Shown: one piece after another, positions 27,401 through 35,623 of the stretch
Layout: each line of letters opens with the position of its first letter
Numbering within the stretch: position 1 is the first letter of the stretch
The notes under the pieces: generated by a model
What the model was told of the DNA's origin: nothing
The model's database searches: none
Seen by the model: the letters and a program-made list of their open reading frames with translations, nothing else
Made by a program: the position numbers and the translations under genes
From: a virus
Strand: one strand, 5' to 3'
Length of the DNA: 64,000 bases
IMG/VR virus record: IMGVR_UViG_3300024359_000009
Coordinates: 1-64,000 of that record

Positions 27401-30400
27401 ATATTTAGTAGCAAGCATTTGAAGTACAGGAGCGTCAAACTCTATACCTATGAAAGAAAACACTTCATTAATTGCTTTGTAATAATCTACTGGATTTTCT
27501 TGAAGCTTTTCATTACTCAATGTCTCATAAGAATCAGCCATTTTTTGAAGCACTTCTTTATTAACAGTAGCTGTTTGACCTTGCTCTTCAACAAATAAAT
27601 TCTTAGCGTTTTTATTACGAGCCCATCCTTCTAATATCTGTTTTAAAACACCAGTACGATTTGTTTCAATAAGTTTCCACTCCATGTTTTCACCTGAAAC
27701 AACTGTCATAAACTTTAACTGTGTTTTAGACATTACAGCTTTAAACTTATTTTTAAGTTCTGGAGACCAGTTTTGATACTCTGTATATACAGAGGAAATC
27801 ATTGGGTTCCATGCTGATAACTCTTGTAATTTATCTTCCATCTCAGATATATCCACATCTGCTAACTTACTTGTAAGCATTGAATATACTTTATGAAAAT
27901 CAATAAAAGTAGGAAGCATTGTAAACTTACTTCTTCCATTTGAAATAGTTTTACCTGTTTTTTTGTCTACTATTGTAGGAGTAGGAACAAAACTTAAAGC
28001 TATTTTAACTTCTGATGCTAATGTTTTCTTAGGATCACTTAAAGCAAAGTGTGAATTATGTATTCTTTCAATAGATGTAGATTCGTTTTCACCTTCTTCA
28101 ACTACTTCTTCACCAAATTCAAGGACTTCATTTTCTACTTTCTTAGCATCGTATTCTGTAAATCCATCTGTTGTTTTTTGTCTTTTTACATTTGAACCGT
28201 GTAGTTTTAAACTATCGATTAATAAAGAACCAAACCCAGGATCTGAAACAATACCACCTTCAAATTTATCATTCCATTCAGAGTCTTGTAATGATTTTTC
28301 TAAATATCTACCTGATAATGTTTTATTAGCAGTAGGATTTTTAGAATTTAAAAATGTAGTACCTTGTTTTAATAAAATGTCTCTTGTTTCATTAATAGCA
28401 GTCCTAACATCTTCTACATACTTATTAGATGTAATCATCTCAGTAATAGAAGTAGCAGTTGTTCTACCATCTGCAATCATTTTAGGTATTACTTTTCTCA
28501 TCAATGCGTAACGCATTGTGCTTACCATATCATGTTTGAACTCTTCTGTGAATCCTTTTTTTCTTCTAAGTTTAAAATCATTTGGATTAAAATATTGCTT
28601 ATCCATGATTGATTTTGCTCTTTCTGAAAACGTTACGTTACCATTCTTAATGTTTAAGAATGCTTTATTCATAATAGAATTAGAAAGGTAAACTGAATCT
28701 CTGTTCAACATCTGAGAACCTTTTATACGCATCGCTAAAATTGCTTTTCTAATTCTATCAAAGAATTTTTGAATAGCAATTCCTACTTTAGTTTTCTTTA
28801 TTTTGCCTTTTGACTCTTCAGACTCCATAAAAGTTCTGAATGCTTCGGCCATTTCTTCTTCATAATAAACTTCAGCTAACTCAGCTTCATTTTTATTAGG
28901 ATATGTAGTTTTTAAATCTTGGTATTTTTGTGAGCGTTTATTTATTTCTCCAAATACTTTTTTAGCCGCTTTCATTAATACTTCTTTTTCTTTAGAAGTA
29001 GAAGCTAAATCAAGAACTAAGTGAAAAGCTTCGTGATAAGCAGTTCCTTTTTTACCATCTCTTGCTAAAAACACCATTCCATTTGAATAAGCACCGTATG
29101 CTTTTTCTCCTTTTATAAGAATAAATTTAGCTTGAGCCATTGGAGCTAAATGTTCTTCTCCGAATGTATCTATAATCCAGCTAATCTCTGTATCAGTTAA
29201 GATGTTCAAAGGATTTTCTTCAAATTTAGACTCAACTTTTCTAAAAACTAAGTCTTCATCATTCGGATCTATATCCTCTGTATTGATTGTTTCTGTACCA
29301 TCTAACTCTTTTTCTGGTTCTAACTCTTGTGTGTTATTATCAATTTCATTTTGAGTCGGATCTGAATCAATAACATTATCTGTTTCAGAAACTATTTCAA
29401 TATTAGCAGGTGTAGCTTCTCCATCTGTATTGCTTTCGTTTTTAACTGCATTATCTTGCTGTTCTAAAGCTGTTAATTCAGCATCGTATTTAGCGTTGAT
29501 TTTGTCTATTTCAGTATGTTCTTTTACATAGATCTTCTCATTTTTATAATCTCCTATTAAATATACAACATCATTAGTAAACACAGGCTTTGTAGTATTA
29601 CTATTAGTAGTACTTGCGTTATGCTTTAATCCTGCTGTTTTTAAATTAGCTCTGGGTACTACTGCAATATAAGGATCTCCACCTGCTTTTTCTGCAAAAT
29701 CCATTACCACATTAAAGCCTTTAGTTCCATTTCCAAAGTATATACTGCTATACTTAGGATTATTATTATATCCTTTTTGACTTAAAACACCAGTTTCAGC
29801 AGCATTTATAAATCCTTCTTTAGATAAACTTCTATAAGCTAATTGATCATTTATATAATTAGATTGATTTTCAGGTGTTAACTCTACTGAATTTTCTATA
29901 CTTAACAACTCTACCTGCCTTCTTCTTTTTATATCAGCTTTAGTTTTAGCTTTAGCTACATCCAAACTATCTATATCAGATGTTACTTCTACTGAAGGAG
30001 TAACAATTTGAATTTTTTTATTTACTGGAATTAATTGCGCCTTAGAATTTGTAAACTTTTGTCCTGTGCTTAATCCTGTAACATCGGTAGTAAGTATATT
30101 CTTACCTTCTAAGTATTCAGAGTATGAATTATATGTTTCTCCAGTAGTGTGGTCAATTGTAGCTGTGTTGCTAACAATATTCTTTTTACTGACATCATAA
30201 TTTTTACTCATTATAGCATCCTTAATAACTTGTCTGAAGTCTTGTAATGCTTCAAGCATCTCAGGAGTTAAAGTCTTAGGGCTTTTAGGATCGAAATATT
30301 CTTGCTTTGGTTTTCCGTCATCATTAAGTAATGGCTCACCATAGTTGTATTCTGGATTACCAGTTGATGATTGGTAAACAGTTGCTAAAAATCTTTCACC

Positions 30401-33400
30401 ATTTAAAGCTTGTCTTAAATTGTTAATTCCTTTATCTCCGAAATCATAAAATCCAATAGATAATATTTGACCACCTACTCTTAATTTTATCTCTCTATTG
30501 TTTGCAAAAAATAAAGGTCCATTAGCATTTTCAGAGTCTTCAATATTATGATTAGCTATTGTTCCTACAATACTTTTAATAATAGCTGCTTTATCATTAC
30601 CTTCTAATTCACTATTTAAAAGAATATTATCTATAATGTGATCTGCATCTTTTTCTGATACTTTTTTAGTTTCTAAACGTACAGGAACTTTATCACCATT
30701 AGCAGAAGTAACCATTGCGTAAACTCTACCATCTTCTACTTTTGCTTCATATTCTTTTTCAACGCCATTTTCCGTATAAATAACAGTACCATTACTACCA
30801 ACACCTAATGTAAAATCTTTTCCAAAAGCACCTAAAACTCCTATTGGATTTTTAGCAGATGAACCATCTGGTTGCTTTTGATTTATAACAAATCCTTTTC
30901 CTTTTTTATGTATCATAACTGGTACAGCTCCTGATTCATCTGAATAAACATCAAAGTTTGTCCTTAAATCGGATAACTCTTCTACGCTGTCAGCAGCAAT
31001 TTTTTGTACTGGAGGACCATCTGGAGTTAAATGAACTGTAATAGGTTGATTATGTTCACCTGCGTCTGGGAATATCTCTTGTCCAGCTTTTTCATGTCCT
31101 TGAGGATATACATATTGTCCTTTTTTAAGATAAACTACCTGGTCTTTTTTTGCATTTTCAGGTTTAACCCAGTCTTCAAACGCTAATACTTCGCTTTCTA
31201 ATACAGGAGTCTCGTTTAAATCTGCTGGAACTATATAAATAGGCTCACCTTTCATACCTTTTGTTAGCAAAGGAACTGGAGCAGATGATTTATCGTATCT
31301 AAACTTATCCATTCCAAACCCTTGCCTTATTATAGGCATACCAGTTGTCTCATCCAATTTAACTGGATACCAATATAAAGGAATAGCAACTGCTTTCTCA
31401 GCTTCTGTAAGATTGTCTTCTGTTTTTCTTACATACTTAGTAGCTAATTTTGGAATAGGATTACCATTTTCATCAGTAGCTTTTACAAAGAAACCTTTTT
31501 CACGAACACCCATCTCGATGTTATTAGAAGTAGGAGTCTCAGGATTATCTATCTGCAGAGATATAAATTGCGTATCAACTGTTGTTACAGCATCTACTGG
31601 CATTGCTTGTAACTGAGGTTGCATTTTAGCTTCAGCCTCTTCTTCAATATCTTCTTCTTCTGTAGTTTCAACCTCTGAATCAAGATCTAAAACAGGGGTG
31701 TTCTCTAAACCGTACTTAGCAGAATTATCACCTTCTTTTTCAGATAACTGAACGATACGAATATCTTTAGTATCTAACATTGCATCTGGATCAACTCCAG
31801 CTTCTTCTAATTCTTTATCTCTTTGTTCTAAAGCAGCTTCCTTATCTTTTAATGCTTGTTCAAAAGATTGTAGTTCTTGTACTCGTTCATTCAGTATCGC
31901 TGCTTCAGATGACTTTATATCATCTCCCAGTAAATCTAAGTTATCAGTGATTTCTTTTACTGTATTAGCCTCTTCTAAAAGCATTTTAGTACCATCAGAT
32001 AATTCTGCTTTTCTTTCTGGAGATAAATTTTCTAATGTTTTATTAGGAACTTTTTCCCCCAAATCTTCTGCAGTAGCAGTAGGCTCTGTTTCTTGTACAG
32101 TTATTTTACCATCTTCACTCAGACTTACTGTTGGAACACCTAATATTTCATTTAAACTCTGTTGTCCTTCAGAAGGAGCATTTTGAGTAGGAGCTTCTTC
32201 TTTTTCATTTGTTGGAGCTTCTACTTTTTTACCTGGTTGTTTTTTAGCAGCCTCAGCAACTTTTTTAGCAGCTTTAGGTGTTAATCCTAATTCTTGTTTT
32301 AACGACTCTGCCTGTGTATCTATATGCTGTAATACTTCAGTTTGAGCTTGTTTTCTTTTATTGTCTAAAGCAATAGTTTCGTTTTTAGAAACCTTTTCTA
32401 AAAAGTCATATAAAACATCTAAACGAGAATTTTTCTCAGGATGATTTGATTTCTGTACAGAGTTAATTAATGATTGAATACCATCACGAGTTAAACCATT
32501 ATCGATTATTTCATCTTGTATTCTTTCTCTAAACGCATCTTCCCTACGTCTTTCAAATCTATTTTTACGAATATCATCTGCTTTATTTTTAGCAGCCCTT
32601 TTACCTTCAGATTTTTTAACCATCTGAATATACTCTGAATCTAATTCATTTTGTATTTTAGAATTTTCATCAGCTTCTTTTTCATTATCTCTTTTTAACT
32701 TTAAAGCAAAGGCAAAGGCATCATTTTCTAATGCTAATTCTTCATCTGACATAGATGCATACGAAGGAGATAACCCAGAACGTATTTCGTTCATAGCTTT
32801 TTCAACTTCTTGTATGTTTTCTTTTGCTTCTTTTGTGTATTTTTTATAATTCAAAGCAGTAGCCCTATTAACTACTGCACTACTTTGTAGTTTAGGAGAA
32901 GCAAAACTAAATTTATTATAAGCATCTTCTGTTTCTTCTATAAACTCAATAGCACTTTCAGCTCTTTCTTTATAGTTAGAAGGCATACCTCTTTCATCAA
33001 TAGCTTCTTTCTCAGGAATACTTGCCATGTGTTTATACGCTGCAAGTAAAGACTCAGTAGTACCGTCTTGCAAACTGTTTTTAACCTGACTCCATAACAT
33101 ATTATCAGCAGCTGCACTTACTTTTGCTTGCGCTTGTTCTATTTTCTTTGTGTCTCCCTCTGCTTCTGCTTTTTCCAGTTCTTTTTCGGCTGCTTTTTGA
33201 GCTTCAGCTTTTGTTTTGAAATCCGCTGCAGAAAGAAAAACACTTGATAATGTTCCATTTTTAGCACTGCTTTTCTTTGCCATATTATCAATCTCAGCAA
33301 TACGTGCTTCTTGTTTTTCAAACTGTTCTAATTCTTGTTTGTACTTACCAGACGCTTTTCTGTACGCCATACCACCAGCTCCTTGACCAATACCACCAAT

Positions 33401-34675
33401 AGCCCCAAGCGTACCAGCTTCCCAGAAACTTGCATCATCAGCATATTTAGCCATAGAATTACCGTCAGCTAACGCTGATAAAAGATTATCCTTACCTCCT
33501 CCAGCAATCGCTTTTTTACCTTCTCCTTCAGCTATAAAGTTTATTTGTTCTTCTCCAAATTCTTGTACACCCTCAGCACCTAATGTTCTTAGTCCTGCTT
33601 TTGAAAATAATTTTTTAGGGGCCTCAAGTAAAGTTCTTGATGCTAATGTTTGAGCACCAGCACGAGTAAACATACTTGCACCAGTTAAATTCAAAGCAAT
33701 ATTTGCTCTGTTAATGGCAATTATATTAGAAGCGTCATCAGCAGCTTTGGCTTTAGCTTCTTCTTCAGTAGCACCTAAAGAAATATAATGATCTAAATTT
33801 TCTTTGTAAACTGTTGAAGCTGACATTACTGCTTCTGTTTGATTCAGAGCTGTAGCTGTAGCTAATGTGGATGTTCCTTTAGCTAATTTTTGTACCCACT
33901 TAGCTGCGTTAGCTGTTAATCCAGCAGCACCAGCACCAAACGTAGCACCTACTACAGCACCTTGCGCTGCAAAAGCTCCTATTGAAGCAACTAAAGAAGA
34001 ACCGTTTTCAAACCACCATGCTGGATCTCCAATATCAAAAGCCTCTCCTGGCTTTTCTCTGTAAATAGCAAAAGAGTCATTCATTGCATTTTTATACTCT
34101 TCCATTTTATCTGAAATAGGATTACCTACTTCATCATCTTGATTGTAGTAATCTTCTATATCAACCATAGAAGCCATACCACCTACAAAATCAAATATAG
34201 CACCACCCACAGCTCTAACAACCGCATTACCAGCTTGCTCAACTCCACTTTGTCCTTGAGCTCTACGTAAATCTAACTCTTGAGTACCAACCCAAGGTTT
34301 AACTTGGTCCATATAATCAGAGTAAGCATCTACATCTATGTCATATACTTTATTTGCGTTTAATCTCGCACCAGCACCTTCTTCGTATTTTCCTGGATTC
34401 TTTTTATAATCTTCAAGCTGTGCTCCTCTAAGAGGTAGACCTGTTGAAGGATCTAAAACAGTTTCATTTAAAGCCTCAGAAATAGTTTTTTTCTTTTCTT
34501 TTTCACGCTTTGCTGGTCCAGGACCAGGATTAGCAGGAACACTTTTTTGAAATTGTTCTTCTTGTTGTTTACGAAGTCTTTCTAATTCTTGTTCTGAATA
34601 AGCTACACCAGTAGCAGGATTGATTGCGCCAGCCCCATAGCCACCGTCTGTATTGAACATTATATTTTCTTCCAT
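21434..34675 (-). CDS. Giant multidomain virion RNA polymerase protein (crAss-like, phi14:2 gp66 type)
   Basis: About 4,413 residues from the ATG at 34675; the frame opens at 34708 (4,424 residues; numbering below uses that longer frame), but a -7-like box lies at 34706-34713 and the leader fits the later start. Domains in order: N-terminus with an Ala/Gly-rich hydrophobic stretch (about 235-285), coiled-coil and low-complexity regions to about 1000, a zincin peptidase site HEAFH (1892-1896) with downstream EMAEAF, then a large region ending in the RNA polymerase beta' double-psi barrel: YRIPTQGKSSMLPLI and DYDVD (3391-3395), matching the DxDxD that binds catalytic magnesium. A P-loop kinase-like insert follows. 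It should be packaged in the virion and transcribe early genes after injection, as in phi14:2. Confidence 0.85.
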   Translation of the reverse strand: MEENIMFNTDGGYGAGAINPATGVAYSEQELERLRKQQEEQFQKSVPANPGPGPAKREKEKKKTISEALNETVLDPSTGLPLRGAQLEDYKKNPGKYEEGAGARLNANKVYDIDVDAYSDYMDQVKPWVGTQELDLRRAQGQSGVEQAGNAVVRAVGGAIFDFVGGMASMVDIEDYYNQDDEVGNPISDKMEEYKNAMNDSFAIYREKPGEAFDIGDPAWWFENGSSLVASIGAFAAQGAVVGATFGAGAAGLTANAAKWVQKLAKGTSTLATATALNQTEAVMSASTVYKENLDHYISLGATEEEAKAKAADDASNIIAINRANIALNLTGASMFTRAGAQTLASRTLLEAPKKLFSKAGLRTLGAEGVQEFGEEQINFIAEGEGKKAIAGGGKDNLLSALADGNSMAKYADDASFWEAGTLGAIGGIGQGAGGMAYRKASGKYKQELEQFEKQEARIAEIDNMAKKSSAKNGTLSSVFLSAADFKTKAEAQKAAEKELEKAEAEGDTKKIEQAQAKVSAAADNMLWSQVKNSLQDGTTESLLAAYKHMASIPEKEAIDERGMPSNYKERAESAIEFIEETEDAYNKFSFASPKLQSSAVVNRATALNYKKYTKEAKENIQEVEKAMNEIRSGLSPSYASMSDEELALENDAFAFALKLKRDNEKEADENSKIQNELDSEYIQMVKKSEGKRAAKNKADDIRKNRFERRREDAFRERIQDEIIDNGLTRDGIQSLINSVQKSNHPEKNSRLDVLYDFLEKVSKNETIALDNKRKQAQTEVLQHIDTQAESLKQELGLTPKAAKKVAEAAKKQPGKKVEAPTNEKEEAPTQNAPSEGQQSLNEILGVPTVSLSEDGKITVQETEPTATAEDLGEKVPNKTLENLSPERKAELSDGTKMLLEEANTVKEITDNLDLLGDDIKSSEAAILNERVQELQSFEQALKDKEAALEQRDKELEEAGVDPDAMLDTKDIRIVQLSEKEGDNSAKYGLENTPVLDLDSEVETTEEEDIEEEAEAKMQPQLQAMPVDAVTTVDTQFISLQIDNPETPTSNNIEMGVREKGFFVKATDENGNPIPKLATKYVRKTEDNLTEAEKAVAIPLYWYPVKLDETTGMPIIRQGFGMDKFRYDKSSAPVPLLTKGMKGEPIYIVPADLNETPVLESEVLAFEDWVKPENAKKDQVVYLKKGQYVYPQGHEKAGQEIFPDAGEHNQPITVHLTPDGPPVQKIAADSVEELSDLRTNFDVYSDESGAVPVMIHKKGKGFVINQKQPDGSSAKNPIGVLGAFGKDFTLGVGSNGTVIYTENGVEKEYEAKVEDGRVYAMVTSANGDKVPVRLETKKVSEKDADHIIDNILLNSELEGNDKAAIIKSIVGTIANHNIEDSENANGPLFFANNREIKLRVGGQILSIGFYDFGDKGINNLRQALNGERFLATVYQSSTGNPEYNYGEPLLNDDGKPKQEYFDPKSPKTLTPEMLEALQDFRQVIKDAIMSKNYDVSKKNIVSNTATIDHTTGETYNSYSEYLEGKNILTTDVTGLSTGQKFTNSKAQLIPVNKKIQIVTPSVEVTSDIDSLDVAKAKTKADIKRRRQVELLSIENSVELTPENQSNYINDQLAYRSLSKEGFINAAETGVLSQKGYNNNPKYSSIYFGNGTKGFNVVMDFAEKAGGDPYIAVVPRANLKTAGLKHNASTTNSNTTKPVFTNDVVYLIGDYKNEKIYVKEHTEIDKINAKYDAELTALEQQDNAVKNESNTDGEATPANIEIVSETDNVIDSDPTQNEIDNNTQELEPEKELDGTETINTEDIDPNDEDLVFRKVESKFEENPLNILTDTEISWIIDTFGEEHLAPMAQAKFILIKGEKAYGAYSNGMVFLARDGKKGTAYHEAFHLVLDLASTSKEKEVLMKAAKKVFGEINKRSQKYQDLKTTYPNKNEAELAEVYYEEEMAEAFRTFMESEESKGKIKKTKVGIAIQKFFDRIRKAILAMRIKGSQMLNRDSVYLSNSIMNKAFLNIKNGNVTFSERAKSIMDKQYFNPNDFKLRRKKGFTEEFKHDMVSTMRYALMRKVIPKMIADGRTTATSITEMITSNKYVEDVRTAINETRDILLKQGTTFLNSKNPTANKTLSGRYLEKSLQDSEWNDKFEGGIVSDPGFGSLLIDSLKLHGSNVKRQKTTDGFTEYDAKKVENEVLEFGEEVVEEGENESTSIERIHNSHFALSDPKKTLASEVKIALSFVPTPTIVDKKTGKTISNGRSKFTMLPTFIDFHKVYSMLTSKLADVDISEMEDKLQELSAWNPMISSVYTEYQNWSPELKNKFKAVMSKTQLKFMTVVSGENMEWKLIETNRTGVLKQILEGWARNKNAKNLFVEEQGQTATVNKEVLQKMADSYETLSNEKLQENPVDYYKAINEVFSFIGIEFDAPVLQMLATKYSPKDFNKSYVQGKFKFIMNELGYDVKTKKIKSGKGVDPYVSTQNKGQLKTITKIAELVKDVSTDLYTGSFVNGEGKMVYSINLNSYISKFKQDVSTVENIEKMWEDSYSKDVFYNPDGNLGVHGSLFFELLKNNPKMREEFDIIELDTAKDKEKGKGTSFDQMIEKQAWLTRMAMFANNGNRKSTGYSYISMGTKADKGRSLYMKVPTLQNAKAPAEMSISNGIGVKYVKEAAKHVLKRNVMQEAARIRLTQEQLFGPEALRDDQLVENLHYKGTNPDGTLNRKAANGLKFMSIPDLNFSTYGLFNTDGSLKEISTETNYAKVNKALDAFLDREVLRGKNRMVKAGVLFEKDGIYYTDMVKVDSFGGTSVTIDGEQVNKIDDQVSEFLMNELVWRTEINKFQMGDLALYKTKTADISNDAEFNGVKGEFLSVVTDAGKRSYQTITPGIDHVIDSMYGKPKQMSMAIMKDIETSMSVDSAVNIAENLVGESNWAKPYLTEDGMKKSTSSLSTEKKDAIKIVRMYRKGSNSADAQGYTTLEAHRHSMMSRGDWTMEGEHSHEKAYNEYWKKEVPVSSWPDWVNKLALKPLKTFYWGKQYDVALQRVSFKQIKHSTVPLYAGMTKQVPSLDKLRQRMEATGEFSNMDPIDVVNMESAVKVGKSGVNTYSQDGSYLSNMTLQTIYSENERSPFILPTDKGTDPKDGSQFVKLITSNMDPGAVYNTVEGMEAMTTEQIKSVSNSVYVEKIKRASKKLREDLGYDKYLANGKSNSRENQLEFLKKVQKLLIEQIESRDLPDNYSIALEIQQLESGDYSFAMPLSFPAYAKKFEIALASLYKSRVLTQRLPGDAAVQVAEYGDDTENRLKYYSFENGDMKAAECAISYKEAEKLGILEYADENGIIDHDKMPDKSVLEIIGYRIPTQGKSSMLPLIVKRILPPTSKGQIMLPHEIVTQTGSDYDVDKMFLYYPALQNKKHSIIWGHPGLGKSTLRKNRQDVLDFDTDFKPKVAELLGLPEGKRSSVSLNKWRKEDPKNEALFEKAMKKVWGQAKKQAKKDGSTLMVSDMMFLKDFQSDFDKVITTNKNTFIKRAKERGDSVEGLESWKENIDKVVNNVSKDKIVSTEKYLSDIFDSLNLKQGIQKVPFQNSLKKMVEGTKSADALSDKQIENILFATRFGILTSKHNNKEVVNPLDSATYPNKMEEYGDYNLLEKTSTFNFSSGYTDMHLEMVNKDAKALVGIFSSHSVGQAIAQDVSIATSTPVYIKTVDQDGKEIGTKDNQANDLSGIYGFDGVLRSIYTNENQNASLDNAKDPITGSLNINTFTANVVAYLNRLGYNNDIAVDLINQPIIRELTNANNLSTDGAYITTLAAEVAERFDLPKVGRTGKELSYDAAENNRVTITPENLKAVLKATKSLDEMSEDELMYQKQVLLDFVQYHKAGTDLAKTNKMMSPDRFTQMSGLVDIEIWKNNKTYVEEGRGAITVNNLYTEDAAVPRIKAYYDEAILGAENIISEFMPYNSKVFSIIKDSIAYSTHQKDGYIGDKDLLNKINSDIFSYVMFGKDSPVQKYMMSDSDQDVIKRKLFDIKRSTAKQIDILKKKYNLQNNTFLSMVSSDNFNSRNSLQMLKFNNTASYSGETKSSFVDAFEELVYYPEKVLKSSYPKFNTLSAVEKQKAVDALSLNMRRIIQYGIVTSGFQNGPNTFIDLFPVRLWKDLTLNEDGQSLGSLSKYIADQLEAFENVANEHLTAYAVDTKNDDALGDISGQYNMVDQIIRNRFEADKLLKSVSLRANKLDVTKEAESITGKKKFPHTFGVSSDNAANLFNIQRKSGDLVKAELKSPAGFPYYIKMWDTENKKWRLYKRQSQIVDAIKGYAEYQVISPLGEEHKFFEVYPTKENPDSIHPDNNDFKVVEPKKTTPKKSKETADDSLFEDEYNPEQELPGIDFEQYSGSSDVSLNSMSEPGGINIIMPKSEGDIVNKKIDDGELGLSCSK
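24000..24496 (-). other. P-loop kinase-like insertion in the RNA polymerase protein
   Basis: Domain of the giant protein, about residues 3405-3570. It begins 10 residues after the last catalytic Asp and reads IIWGHPGLGKST (Walker A at 3414-3421), LDFDTDF (3431-3437, a kinase-type acidic strand), and STLMVSD (3491-3497, Walker-B-like strand). After it the polymerase sequence resumes with the GKALVGIF-type segment (DAKALVGIFSSHS). It lacks intein splice residues. The predicted fold is a nucleotide or polynucleotide kinase-like P-loop enzyme. Confidence 0.6.
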
Positions 34676-34685
34676 GATAATACTT

Positions 34686-34749
34686 TTTACTAAAAACAGG
34701 TAGATCAAAAATACAAAATATCCTTTAATCTATAACTGTTTTTAGTAAA
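34686..34749. repeat. Perfect 14-bp inverted repeat flanking candidate promoter
   Basis: Arms TTTACTAAAAACAG (34686-34699) and CTGTTTTTAGTAAA (34736-34749) are exact reverse complements separated by 36 bases. The candidate -7 box of the giant polymerase gene sits in the spacer. The arrangement looks like paired operator half-sites or a long-range stem; the loop is too long for a terminator. Confidence 0.55.
34706..34713 (-). promoter_or_regulatory. Candidate promoter -7 element for giant polymerase gene
   Basis: On the - strand this reads TATTTTTG, matching TAnnTTTG of Bacteroidota promoters, about 30 bases before the ATG at 34675 and inside the inverted repeat spacer. No TTTG at the usual -33 distance was found, so it is a partial match. 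Confidence 0.35.
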
Positions 34750-34763
34750 GTATAATCTAAAAG

Positions 34764-35591
34764 TTAATAACTACCAGTATAAACTTTTTCCAAAACATCT
34801 CCCATTTCTGCTAATCTCTCTGAATAAGGAGTAAGAGCCACTCCGTTTTTACTTGTTGCTGATTCAGCTATCATAGGTTCTCCTTGGGAGTTATAAACTA
34901 TTATACCAATATGGTCAATACCATACTTTCTATTTTTATCAAACCCATGGTCTCCAGTATCAAATGCTATCACCATTCCTTCTTTTAAATCTGATTTTTT
35001 AATAGATTTCCAATCTGTATAAGTTTTATGGTCTTTAGAATTAACCCATAATCCTTGAGAACTTAAATCATCTGTTGGAACTGATTTATTTAAGTCTGTA
35101 AGTACTTTATAAACAAACCCCGAACAGTCTATACTATTCCCACTTTTATCTCCAAGATTATATGTTTTATCTCGCATAGAAGCAACAGAACGAACTATAG
35201 CTTTACTTGTACTATTTGATGGTAGTTGATTAAAAGCACTCACAATTTCATCTCCTTTTAAAGATGTTCCAGAAGGCTTTTCATTTTGCTCCAGAGTTTG
35301 CTGTGCGTATGCTTCAGCTTTAATATCATTCAAAGTTTTTGGAGTTGCTCCATTTTTTTCTACCATATTTGATTTAACTACATTTGATTTACCTTTTAAG
35401 TTATCAGTAGTCAATTCTTTTGCAGGAGTAACAGGAGCAGGTTGCTGATAAGCTTGCTGTTTTATTTGGTCTAATGTAATTCCAATATTTTGCTTTGGAA
35501 TTACAGGTTGTAATGGTTTTTGTGGTGCTGGTGGCTCTTGTTCTTGTATGCTTGAAGTAGTAAGAACAGGAGGAGTATTAGGCAATGGCAC
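34764..35591 (-). CDS. NlpC/P60 cell-wall peptidase (virion-associated lysin)
   Basis: A 275-residue protein from a GTG start preceded by a strong Shine-Dalgarno-like run (AAGGAGGAGG). The N-terminal 110 residues are Pro/Gln-rich with a repeated motif (LDQIKQQAYQQ, then LNDIKAEAYAQQ). The peptidase domain follows: DCSGFVYKVL with catalytic Cys156, and GIDHIGIIVYN with His227, as in NlpC/P60 endopeptidases that cut peptidoglycan stem peptides. In a podophage it would open the wall during DNA entry. The reading frame is open upstream of the GTG up to an A9 run in the preceding gene, so it may also be made as a C-terminal -1 frameshift extension of the 981-residue protein. Confidence 0.82.
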   Translation of the reverse strand: MPLPNTPPVLTTSSIQEQEPPAPQKPLQPVIPKQNIGITLDQIKQQAYQQPAPVTPAKELTTDNLKGKSNVVKSNMVEKNGATPKTLNDIKAEAYAQQTLEQNEKPSGTSLKGDEIVSAFNQLPSNSTSKAIVRSVASMRDKTYNLGDKSGNSIDCSGFVYKVLTDLNKSVPTDDLSSQGLWVNSKDHKTYTDWKSIKKSDLKEGMVIAFDTGDHGFDKNRKYGIDHIGIIVYNSQGEPMIAESATSKNGVALTPYSERLAEMGDVLEKVYTGSY

Positions 35592-35623
35592 AGCCCCTCC
35601 TCCTTGTTCATTACTTGGGATAT

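Noticed and set aside
27963-28511. 182-codon ORF on the + strand opposite the giant polymerase gene
   Set aside because: Its translation is Ser/Phe/Leu-rich with no family pattern and no ribosome site; it is the antisense shadow of a well-supported coding frame.
34676-34708. Earlier start of the giant polymerase protein at 34708
   Set aside because: The extra 11 residues begin within the candidate promoter region (box at 34706-34713), and the second start at 34675 has a normal leader.
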